From Nitriliruptorales bacterium (lineage in GTDB: Bacteria > Actinomycetota > Nitriliruptoria > Euzebyales > Egibacteraceae): 11,604 nt of DNA. The position numbers were made by a program, and so were the translations under genes. The stretch covers positions 1-11,604 of the forward strand of contig SKPY01000301.1 in NCBI GenBank assembly GCA_007119305.1, read 5' to 3'. This document shows, piece after piece, positions 6,054 to 11,604 of this stretch; the stretch's first letter is position 1, and each line of letters starts with the position of its first letter. The notes beneath the pieces are model-generated. The model saw nothing but the letters and a program-made list of their open reading frames with translations, was not told the origin of the DNA and searched no databases.

Positions 6054-7531
6054 GCCCCACCGTCCTGCCGCTGCTGCTGCCCGTCACCGCGCTCGTCGCG
6101 GCGATGTGCTCCGGGCTCGTCGGTCTGTGGCGTGCGACCGCGGCCCGTGTCGTCGCGCTCGTGGGCGTGGCCGCCGTCCTGGCGCTGGCGCTCGCGGGGA
6201 TCGCAGCGGTGGGCGGCGGTGACAGCATCCACCACGAGATCGGTGGCTGGCCACCGCCCATCGGCATCGAGTACGTGCTCGATCCGCTGTCGGCGTTCAT
6301 GGCCGTGGTGGTCAGCGGCATCGGCCTGTTCGCCGTCGTGTTCCCGGCGCGGGCCGGCTTCGCGCTGGTGCCCGGCCGGGCGGTGCCGATGTACGCGCTC
6401 GTGCTGCTGCTGCTGGCCGGACTGCTCGGCGTGGCCGTCAGCGGTGACCTGTTCCACCTGTTCGTCTTCCTCGAGATCTATGCCATCGCCAGCTACGCCC
6501 TCGTGGCGCTGGGCGGCGACCGCGCCGTGTACGCGAGCTTCCGCTACCTGCTGATCGGCACCGTCGGCAGCGGCTTGTACCTGCTGGGCGTCGGCTTCAT
6601 CTACTTCTCCACAGGCTCGCTGAACATGGCCGACGTCGCCGGCCTCCTGCCGGCGCTCGGCGACTCGCCGACCGTCGCGGGCGCTGCCGTCCTCATCACG
6701 GTCGGCCTCGGCATCAAGATGGCGCTGTTCCCGCTGCACGTCTGGCTGCCCGACGCGCATGCGACCGCCCCACCCGCGGTCGCGGCGCTGCTCGCGGCGG
6801 TGCAGGTCAAGATCGGCGCGTACGCCCTGGTCAGGATCCTCTACGGCGTGTTCGGGCCCGCCTACGTGACCGAGCAGGTCCCCATCGCCAGCGCGCTCGT
6901 CTGGTTCGGCGCGGCAGGCATCCTGGTCGGGTCGGTCATGGCCATCGCCCAGCGGGACGTGAAGCGGATGCTGGCCTACAGCACCGTGGCGCAGCTCGGC
7001 ATCATCGGGGTCGGCATCGGCCTCGCAAGCCCGCTCGCGCTCACGGCGGCGCTCTTCCACGTGCTGAACCACGCCGTGATGAAGAGCTGCCTGTTCTTCG
7101 TCGCCGGCGGGATCTACGCGCAGACGGGCATCAAGGAGATCCCCCGCTTCGCGGGCCTCGGGCGGCGCATGCCGCTGACCATGGCGGCCTTCACCGTGGC
7201 GGCCCTGTCGATGGTCGGGATCCCGCCCACCGCGGGCTTCTTCAGCAAGCTCTACCTCGTGCTCGGGTCGGTGGAGGCAGGCGCCTGGGTACCCGCGGTC
7301 GTGATCGTCGGCAGCAGCCTGCTGACCGCCGCCTACTTCCTGCGCGTGCTCGAGAACATCTATGCCCGCACGACCACCGAGGCGGTCGTGGACAGGGCTC
7401 GCGAGCCCGGCGCGGTCGTCGTCGGTACCGTGGCCGTGCTCGGGGTGACGCTGCTCGTAACGGGGGTGGCGAACGTGGCGCTGGTCGAGGGGTTCCTCGA
7501 GCCCCTGGCCGTGTCGCTGCTCGGCCCGTAG
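6050..7531 (+). CDS. mnhD: Na+/H+ antiporter subunit D (MrpD/MnhD), second copy
   Basis: This 493-residue proton-conducting transporter subunit has about 14 helices. Expected ion-path residues are all present: Glu142 in FVFLEIYAIASY (helix 5), Lys223 before PLHVWLPDAH (helix 7), Lys254 in VQVKIGAY (helix 8), Lys345 in LNHAVMK, and Lys400 in AGFFSK (helix 12). Its place after mrpC is the canonical place of MrpD (MbhH), so it gets the symbol. The GTG at 6050 overlaps the mrpC stop (GTGA) with GGGAG at 6037-6041. A paralog of the same length opens the operon. Short DNA stretches (CGGCGCATGCCG and ACCATGGCGGCCTTC) are identical between the two. Confidence 0.95.
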   Translation: MSPTVLPLLLPVTALVAAMCSGLVGLWRATAARVVALVGVAAVLALALAGIAAVGGGDSIHHEIGGWPPPIGIEYVLDPLSAFMAVVVSGIGLFAVVFPARAGFALVPGRAVPMYALVLLLLAGLLGVAVSGDLFHLFVFLEIYAIASYALVALGGDRAVYASFRYLLIGTVGSGLYLLGVGFIYFSTGSLNMADVAGLLPALGDSPTVAGAAVLITVGLGIKMALFPLHVWLPDAHATAPPAVAALLAAVQVKIGAYALVRILYGVFGPAYVTEQVPIASALVWFGAAGILVGSVMAIAQRDVKRMLAYSTVAQLGIIGVGIGLASPLALTAALFHVLNHAVMKSCLFFVAGGIYAQTGIKEIPRFAGLGRRMPLTMAAFTVAALSMVGIPPTAGFFSKLYLVLGSVEAGAWVPAVVIVGSSLLTAAYFLRVLENIYARTTTEAVVDRAREPGAVVVGTVAVLGVTLLVTGVANVALVEGFLEPLAVSLLGP

Positions 7532-7540
7532 GGTGACGCG

Positions 7541-8929
7541 ATGGTCTACCGCACGATCATCGAGCCGTTCCGGATCAAGTCCGTCGAGCCCCTGCGCTTC
7601 TCGACCCGCTCCGACCGCGAGCGCGCGCTCGCGTCCGCGGGCTGGAACCTGTTCGGCCTGCAGGCGGAGGACGTGCTCATCGACCTGCTGACCGACTCCG
7701 GCACCGGGGCGATGTCGAGCGAGCAGTGGGCGGCCGTCATGCGCGGCGACGAGTCGTACGCTGGCTCAGCCTCGTTCGAGCGCTTCGAGGCGACGGTGCG
7801 CGACCTCACCGGCTACGCGTACGTGATCCCCACGCATCAGGGCCGTGCGGCCGAGCGCATCCTGTTCTCCGAGACGGTGCGCACCGGCGACGTCGTGCCC
7901 AACAACACCCACTTCGACACGACGCGCGCCAACGTCGAGTACCAGCAGGCCGAGGCCCGGGACCTGCCCTGCCGCGAGGCCGCCGACCTCGACTCGGAGG
8001 CCCCCTTCAAGGGCGACCTCGACGTCGAGGCGCTGCAACGCACGCTCGACGAGGTGGGGCGCGAGCACGTCCCGCTCGTCATGGTGACGATCACGAACAA
8101 CTCCGGCGGCGGGCAGCCCGTGTCCCTCGCCAACCTGCGGGCCGTGCGGGCGGTCTGCGACGAGCACGAGGTGCCGCTCTTCCTCGACGCGGCCCGGTTC
8201 GCCGAGAACGCCTGGTTCATCGTCGACCGCGAGCCCGGACAGCACGACCGCTCGCCCAGGGCGGTGGCCGAGGAGCTGTTCCGTCTCGCGGACGGCTGCA
8301 CGCTCAGCCTGAAGAAGGACGGGCTCGGCAACATCGGCGGGCTGCTCGCGATGAACGATCCCGATCTCGCCGAGCGCTGCCGCAACCTATTGATCCTCAC
8401 CGAGGGGTTCCCGACGTACGGCGGCTTGGCGGGACGCGACCTCGACGCGCTCGCCCAGGGCCTGATCGAGGTCACCGACCCCGCCTACCTGCGCTACCGG
8501 ATCCGCACGGCCGCCTACCTCGCCGAGCGCGCACAGGAGGCCGGCGTGCCGACGGTGCGCCCCGCCGGTGGCCACGCCGTCTACTTGGACGCGAAGCGCC
8601 TGCTGCCGCACATCCCCCCGCACGAGTACCCCGCGCAGGCGCTGGCGTGCGAGCTCTACCTCGAGGGCGGGGTCCGCGGGGTCGAGATCGGCACGCTGAT
8701 GTTCGGCCGCGCCGGCGTGGACGGGCATGACAGCCCGGCCCCCCACGAGCTGGTCCGCCTCGCCCTGCCCCGGCGGGTGTACACCCAGAGCCACGTCGAC
8801 TACGTGGGGGAGGTGATCGCCGGCGTGCGGGCCCGGGCCGACGCCCTGCGGGGCTACCGCATCGTCGAGCAGCCCCGGTGGCTGCGCCACTTCACCGCAC
8901 GGCTGGAGCCGCTGTCGGCCACGACGTAG
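7541..8929 (+). CDS. tnaA: Tryptophanase (tryptophan indole-lyase)
   Basis: This is a 462-residue PLP enzyme of the beta-eliminating lyase family. It cleaves L-tryptophan to indole, pyruvate and ammonia in the cytoplasm. The PLP lysine is Lys259 (SLKKDG); Asp216 and Arg219 (FLDAAR), Asn187, catalytic Tyr73 (SYAGS) and carboxylate-binding Arg406 (VRLALPRR) are present. Potassium-site residues Gly54, Glu71 and Asn264 are kept. Tyrosine phenol-lyase uses Thr124 and Arg381. The matching residues here, at a constant offset of two, are Asp126 (HFDTT) and Ile383 (VEIG), the tryptophanase pair, and the C-terminus (LRHFTARL) is also TnaA-like. Some core motifs (NIGGLL, GGLAGRD) look like tyrosine phenol-lyase, so indole-lyase is favoured but needs an assay. 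It begins 9 bases after mrpD and is probably co-transcribed. Confidence 0.92.
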   Translation: MVYRTIIEPFRIKSVEPLRFSTRSDRERALASAGWNLFGLQAEDVLIDLLTDSGTGAMSSEQWAAVMRGDESYAGSASFERFEATVRDLTGYAYVIPTHQGRAAERILFSETVRTGDVVPNNTHFDTTRANVEYQQAEARDLPCREAADLDSEAPFKGDLDVEALQRTLDEVGREHVPLVMVTITNNSGGGQPVSLANLRAVRAVCDEHEVPLFLDAARFAENAWFIVDREPGQHDRSPRAVAEELFRLADGCTLSLKKDGLGNIGGLLAMNDPDLAERCRNLLILTEGFPTYGGLAGRDLDALAQGLIEVTDPAYLRYRIRTAAYLAERAQEAGVPTVRPAGGHAVYLDAKRLLPHIPPHEYPAQALACELYLEGGVRGVEIGTLMFGRAGVDGHDSPAPHELVRLALPRRVYTQSHVDYVGEVIAGVRARADALRGYRIVEQPRWLRHFTARLEPLSATT

Positions 8930-8940
8930 CCGAGCGCCGC

Positions 8941-9321
8941 CTACTCGACGATGACCTCGAGCTCCATGCCGGCCTCACGGTGCCCCGGCACGTCGCACCA
9001 GCCCACGGTGTCCTCGGTGAACGGGCCGGCGTCGAAGGATGCGCTCTCCCCGGCCTGCAGGACCCCGCTGGAGCTGCCGTCGTCGAACACGAGGTCGTGC
9101 TCGAGGTTGCCGTCGTTGGTCAGGTTGAACGTCACCGTGGAGCCGGAAGGCACGGTGATCTCATCGGGCACGAACTCCATGTCGATCATGGAGATGTCCA
9201 CCTCGATGTGCCCGTTGCCGTCCGGCGCCGGCGCGGCCTCGTCGGTGGGGGCGTCCTCGCCGCAGGCCGCAAGGCCGAGGGCCAGGACGAGGATCAGTGC
9301 GGGAAGCACGCGGAAACGCAT
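8941..9321 (-). CDS. Cupredoxin-domain (plastocyanin/azurin-like) lipoprotein
   Basis: This is a 126-residue exported copper protein. A lipoprotein signal peptide ends in a lipobox, LAAC, with Cys20. A short acidic/proline linker (GEDAPTDEAAPAPDGNG) then leads to a cupredoxin fold from about residue 38. Type 1 copper ligands are His75 (LEHDLVF), Cys109, His114 and Met119 in the C-x4-H-x4-M loop (WCDVPGHREAGM). It would be anchored outside the cell membrane and carry single electrons or bind copper; the redox partner is not identifiable. The start has AGGAG 9 bases upstream (9331-9335). It converges on the tryptophanase gene with only 11 bases between the stops and no clear terminator there. 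The nearest relatives are stand-alone cupredoxin proteins of actinobacteria. Confidence 0.9.
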   Translation of the reverse strand: MRFRVLPALILVLALGLAACGEDAPTDEAAPAPDGNGHIEVDISMIDMEFVPDEITVPSGSTVTFNLTNDGNLEHDLVFDDGSSSGVLQAGESASFDAGPFTEDTVGWCDVPGHREAGMELEVIVE

Positions 9322-9623
9322 TGTGGGTCTCTCCTCGTCGGGTGTCGCTTATCCCTTAGTCTGACACTACACGTTTGGTGGCGCAGCAAGCTCGTCGCGC
9401 TTGTCCGTGGCTGGCTGCCTGGAGGCGTAGCAGGCCATGGTGGCGCAGTGGGGGCCAGCGCGCCACCTGGCCGCGCGACAGGCTGGCGCGGCGCTTCGGG
9501 GGCCGCAGCCAGGTCGGACAGGTGGGGTGTCCGATCGGTCGAGCGTGGCACCGCGCGGCATGGCAATGCTGCCGACGTCAACGCAGTCAGACACCAACCC
9601 CCAACCACAAGGAGACGATCACG
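9322..9623. other. Divergent intergenic region between two lipoprotein genes
   Basis: This 302-base region between divergently transcribed genes must hold both promoters. The side next to the cupredoxin gene (about 9340-9378) is locally less GC-rich and contains TAGT-CTGAC-ACTA (9357-9369), a short inverted repeat. A related AGTCAGACA lies at 9585-9593 before the acidic lipoprotein gene. TCGGACA (9514-9520) and TGTCCGA (9528-9534) form another inverted repeat. TGGTGGCGCAG occurs twice (9376-9386, 9438-9448). I find no convincing -35/-10 pair and no tRNA or coding sequence; the frames open here have arginine/tryptophan-rich shadow composition. Confidence 0.5.
9514..9534. repeat. Inverted repeat, 7-bp arms with 7-base spacer
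   Basis: TCGGACA and TGTCCGA flank GGTGGGG. In RNA a G·U and a G-C pair extend the stem to nine. It lies about 90 bases before the acidic lipoprotein start, so it could be an operator or a 5'-leader hairpin. No direct evidence selects between these. Confidence 0.4.
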
Positions 9624-9815
9624 ATGCAGACCCGTAGCAAGCTGCTCTCCGGCCTTCTCGCCGCGTTCCTCGCCTTCGGCGCCCTGGCCTGCGAGGCCGA
9701 GGACTTCGAGGGCGACCCGCTCGAGGAGGATCCGACCATTGAGGACAACGGCGTCGAGGACGACTGGGACGACGACGGCCTCGATGACGACTTCGACGAC
9801 GACGAGGACGTGTAA
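9624..9815 (+). CDS. Small, extremely acidic lipoprotein of unknown function
   Basis: This is a 63-residue protein. Residues 1-22 form a classic export signal (MQTRSK, then a hydrophobic run) ending ALAC, so Cys23 would be lipidated; the -3 position is Ala rather than Leu, a slightly weak lipobox. The mature 41 residues contain 24 Asp/Glu and no Lys, Arg or His. The tail alternates Asp triplets with single W, G, L or F. Asp47, Asp49, Asp51, Gly52 and Asp55 fit a DxDxDGxxD pattern, as in thrombospondin-3-type calcium loops. Calcium or metal binding at the cell surface is a guess. The ATG at 9624 is chosen because AAGGAG (9609-9614) precedes it by 9 bases and the signal peptide starts there. 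No family is recognised. Confidence 0.85.
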   Translation: MQTRSKLLSGLLAAFLAFGALACEAEDFEGDPLEEDPTIEDNGVEDDWDDDGLDDDFDDDEDV

Positions 9816-9833
9816 CACCCCCTCGTAACGCCA

Positions 9834-9870
9834 GCACCGAGGGCCGCGCCGTACGGCGCGGCCCTCGTGC
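9834..9870. terminator. Bidirectional hairpin terminator (perfect 30-nt palindrome)
   Basis: CGAGGGCCGCGCC (9838-9850) and its exact complement GGCGCGGCCCTCG (9855-9867) flank GTAC. GCA at 9834-9836 and TGC at 9868-9870 add three pairs past a one-base bulge. It lies 19 bases after the acidic lipoprotein stop and also downstream of the convergent SDR gene, so it can end both transcripts. There is no U-tract, as is common for actinobacterial terminators. Confidence 0.8.
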
Positions 9871-9895
9871 GTGCCCGGTGAGGCGTGCTGCGCGA

Positions 9896-9914
9896 ACGGC
9901 GCGGCCCTCGTGCG
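9896..9914. repeat. Second copy of the terminator's right arm (direct repeat)
   Basis: ACGGCGCGGCCCTCGTGCG here repeats exactly the 19 bases at 9853-9871, 43 bp away. Only the right arm of the terminator is duplicated, so this copy could compete for pairing with the left arm (9838-9850) and form a longer alternative hairpin. It lies within the 3' flank of the minus-strand SDR gene. Confidence 0.75.
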
Positions 9915-9943
9915 CGCTCGGGGGACCTGCGTGGCGGCGCGCC

Positions 9944-10609
9944 TCAGCCTCGGTCGGGCTGGCGCTCCAGCGCGGACAGCGCCTCGGCGATGGGCGTGTC
10001 GCCACCTACGACCTCGAAGACCCTGCCGATCGTGCCGTCGCGGTCGAGGGTTGCGACTGCAACGGCCGCGACATCAGCGCGGGGGATCGCGCCGCGTTCG
10101 ACATGCCGGGCGAGCGCGACCCTGCCGGTAGCGGGGTCGTCGGTGAGGCGGCCCGGCCGCACGATGGTCCATGCGAGACCGCTCGCCATGAGCTCGCGAT
10201 CTGCACGGGCCTTGGCGCGTAGGTAGACGCTGAACACCTCGTCTCCCTCGGGGGGATCGTCGGTGCCCAGCGCGCTGATCATCACGTAGCGGCGGACCCC
10301 CGCCGCCCGTGCCGCCTGGAGCAGCTTGGCCGCGGCGCCGTAGTCGACGGTCTCCTTGCGGGGCGCTCCGCTGCCCGGCCCGGCGCCTGCGGCGAACACC
10401 ACTGCGTCCGCGCCCCGGATCGCCTCGACGTAGTCGTCGACGGCGCGGTCCTCGAGGTCGATCACGAGCGGCTCAGCTCCATCGCTGCGCAGATCGTCGG
10501 CTTGGTCCGGCTTGCGGATCAGCCCCCGCACGCGGTCGCCCCGGCCCGCGAGGAGCCGGTTCATGTGGCGGGCGACCTGTCCGTGGGCGCCGGCGATTGC
10601 GATGTCCAT
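9944..10609 (-). CDS. NAD(P)-binding atypical SDR protein (NmrA/YtfG-like)
   Basis: This 221-residue cytoplasmic protein has a Rossmann fold of the atypical short-chain dehydrogenase group. The N-terminal strand and glycine loop is IAIAGAHGQVARH (3-15). VIDLED (49-54) is the segment after the third strand, and ADAVVFAAG (67-75) the fourth. MISALG (110-115) precedes the YLRAK motif, Tyr129 and Lys133, matching YxxxK. WTIVRPG (147-153) is the usual post-catalytic motif. Substrate unknown; members act as sugar epimerase-like, quinone reductase-like or redox-sensing proteins. The ATG has GAGGAGG (minus strand) five bases upstream. It is divergent from the molybdopterin oxidoreductase gene and convergent with the acidic lipoprotein gene, and stands alone. 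Confidence 0.9.
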   Translation of the reverse strand: MDIAIAGAHGQVARHMNRLLAGRGDRVRGLIRKPDQADDLRSDGAEPLVIDLEDRAVDDYVEAIRGADAVVFAAGAGPGSGAPRKETVDYGAAAKLLQAARAAGVRRYVMISALGTDDPPEGDEVFSVYLRAKARADRELMASGLAWTIVRPGRLTDDPATGRVALARHVERGAIPRADVAAVAVATLDRDGTIGRVFEVVGGDTPIAEALSALERQPDRG

Positions 10610-10766
10610 CGCGGCCTCCTCGTGGCTGGCGGGTCGTGGTGCGGGCCCGTGCTGGTCGCGGCGTACCGTACCGCGCCTGCCGCAGGCTCCCACGTCCAGG
10701 TAGTCGCCCGGCGTGCCCGGCCGGCCTGAGGCAGGCTGGTACGCGTGCCTGCGCCGGGAGGGCGGA
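10610..10766. promoter_or_regulatory. Divergent promoter region of the SDR and molybdoenzyme genes
   Basis: These 157 bases separate two divergently transcribed genes and should hold both promoters. The clearest structure is GTAC-C-GTAC (10663-10671), set in a near-palindromic GC-rich context, and could be an operator. I cannot assign -35/-10 boxes. Ribosome binding sites lie at 10615-10621 (minus) and 10756-10761 (plus). Confidence 0.35.
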
Positions 10767-11597
10767 GTGGACGAGATCGTGCGGCTGATCGAAAGAGCCG
10801 ACGAGGTGCGCAAGACCGCGTCCACGCGCGCGGATCCACACGCGGTCCGGGAGCGGGCGGAGCGCCTGCTCACCGCAGCGCGTGCAGCGCTCGAGCGGCT
10901 CGACGACGACGCACGGCGGCTCGAGCTCGCCGGACAGATCGCCCGTCGCATGGCCGATCTCGACCGTGAGGTCCTGATCGCTGGGCAGGCCGAGGCCGGG
11001 GACGTCGCTCGGGCCCCCACCCGGGTCGACGACCCCGAGCGCGTGCCTCCGGGTCAGCACCTCACCGCGGGCTGGCCGGTGCTCCACACCGGCGCGGTGC
11101 CCGACCTCGAGGTCGCCGGCTTCTCCTTCACCCTGACCGGCCTGGTCGAGCGGCGCGTCCGCCTGTCCTGGCAGGAGCTGCAGGCGTTGCCGGAGACGAC
11201 GATCACCGCCGACCTGCACTGCGTGACCGGCTGGACGCGGCTCGACAACACCTGGGCCGGGCTGCACCCCCGGGACCTGCTCGCGCGCGCAGGCGTGCGC
11301 CCGGGGGCGACCCATGCGCTCGTCACCGGGCACCCTGCCTACAGCGCGAACCTGCCGCTGGATGCCCTGCTCGCCGACGACGTGCTGCTGGCCTGGTCGC
11401 ATGACGGCGCCCCGCTGCCCCCCGCCCACGGTGGTCCGCTGCGCCTCGTCGTGCCGGCGCGCTACGCCTGGAAGAGCGTGAAGTGGGCGTTCGAGCTGCG
11501 CCTGCTGGACCGTGACGTCCCCGGCTACTGGGAGGCGCGCGGCTACCACAACGACGGCGACCCCTGGCGTGAGCAGCGCTTCCACGGCGACCAGTAG
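10767..11597 (+). CDS. Sulfite-oxidase-like molybdopterin oxidoreductase with N-terminal helical domain
   Basis: This is a 276-residue protein. Residues about 1-72 are charged and helical (EIVRLIERADEVRK, then several Arg/Glu/Ala-rich segments), likely two or three helices or a short coiled coil. From about residue 92 (RVPPGQHLT) it is an oxidoreductase molybdopterin-binding domain of the sulfite-oxidase/MsrP superfamily. Cys152 in LHCVTGW is the molybdenum ligand; GGPLRLVVP and YAWKSVKW contact the cofactor, and GYWEARGYHNDGDPWREQRF closes the domain. No signal peptide or Tat twin-arginine motif is visible, so it may act in the cytoplasm. Electron donor and substrate are unknown. The GTG at 10767 is chosen because GGGAGG precedes it by five bases; an in-frame GTG at 10713 would add 18 residues. 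The gene is complete. Confidence 0.88.
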   Translation: MDEIVRLIERADEVRKTASTRADPHAVRERAERLLTAARAALERLDDDARRLELAGQIARRMADLDREVLIAGQAEAGDVARAPTRVDDPERVPPGQHLTAGWPVLHTGAVPDLEVAGFSFTLTGLVERRVRLSWQELQALPETTITADLHCVTGWTRLDNTWAGLHPRDLLARAGVRPGATHALVTGHPAYSANLPLDALLADDVLLAWSHDGAPLPPAHGGPLRLVVPARYAWKSVKWAFELRLLDRDVPGYWEARGYHNDGDPWREQRFHGDQ

Positions 11598-11604
11598 ACA
11601 GCGG

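Noticed and set aside
164..7531. Complex I or membrane-bound hydrogenase operon
   Set aside because: NuoL/M/K-like subunits fit, but MrpE, F, G and B homologues are present and no quinone-site, Fe-S, NiFe or NADH-binding subunits occur in the window.
8930..8940. Terminator between the convergent tryptophanase and cupredoxin genes
   Set aside because: Only 11 bases separate the stops and I see no strong hairpin across or near them.
9375..9623. Longer plus-strand frame running into the acidic lipoprotein gene
   Set aside because: The extra part is Arg/Trp-rich shadow sequence. A signal peptide and a proper ribosome binding site mark the start at 9624.
10473..11585. Long minus-strand frame opposite the molybdopterin protein
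   Set aside because: Low-complexity antisense composition with no domain, while the plus strand has an unmistakable molybdopterin domain.

Overview
The window is very GC-rich, with strong G/C preference at third codon positions, frequent GTG starts and GAGGAG-type ribosome binding sites. Lipoprotein signals and a cupredoxin are also present. Together these suggest a high-GC actinobacterium (Actinomycetota), possibly a deep-branching or salt/alkali-associated lineage. That assignment is inference; no rRNA or species marker is present.

Positions 164-7531 hold one tightly packed plus-strand operon for a multisubunit Mrp/Mnh-type cation/proton antiporter. The order is: MrpD/NuoM-like (493 aa), an unrecognised 66-aa two-helix protein, a NuoL/MrpD-like 563-aa subunit, MrpE, MrpF, MrpG, a fused MbhD-MbhE-like subunit (the counterpart of the MrpA C-terminus), MrpB, MrpC and a second MrpD (493 aa). 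From MrpE onward this is the order of the archaeal Mbh membrane arm (A-B-C-D/E-F-G-H), but no hydrogenase or other redox subunits occur here. MrpA is therefore split, and there are three antiporter-like channel subunits rather than two. Almost every junction is a 4-base ATGA/GTGA overlap. A candidate promoter, a palindrome lying inside that promoter, and a 13-codon upstream ORF ending in the same kind of overlap precede the first gene.

Nine bases after the antiporter operon is a tryptophanase gene (7541-8929). The residues that separate tryptophanase from tyrosine phenol-lyase are of the tryptophanase type, and the potassium-site residues are kept. It has no visible promoter or tnaC-like leader of its own.

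From 8941 on, the genes stand alone. They are a minus-strand cupredoxin lipoprotein (8941-9321), a plus-strand 63-residue extremely acidic lipoprotein (9624-9815), a minus-strand NAD(P)-binding atypical SDR protein (9944-10609), and a plus-strand sulfite-oxidase-like molybdopterin protein with an added N-terminal helical domain (10767-11597). A perfect 30-nt palindrome at 9838-9867 is a likely bidirectional terminator between the two convergent genes, and one of its arms is duplicated 43 bp away.

Likely integration (inference): the antiporter exchanges Na+ or K+ for H+ and supports pH and salt homeostasis. The K+-dependent tryptophanase (tryptophan to indole, pyruvate and ammonia) would be made with it. 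The cupredoxin and molybdoenzyme point to periplasmic or envelope redox chemistry.
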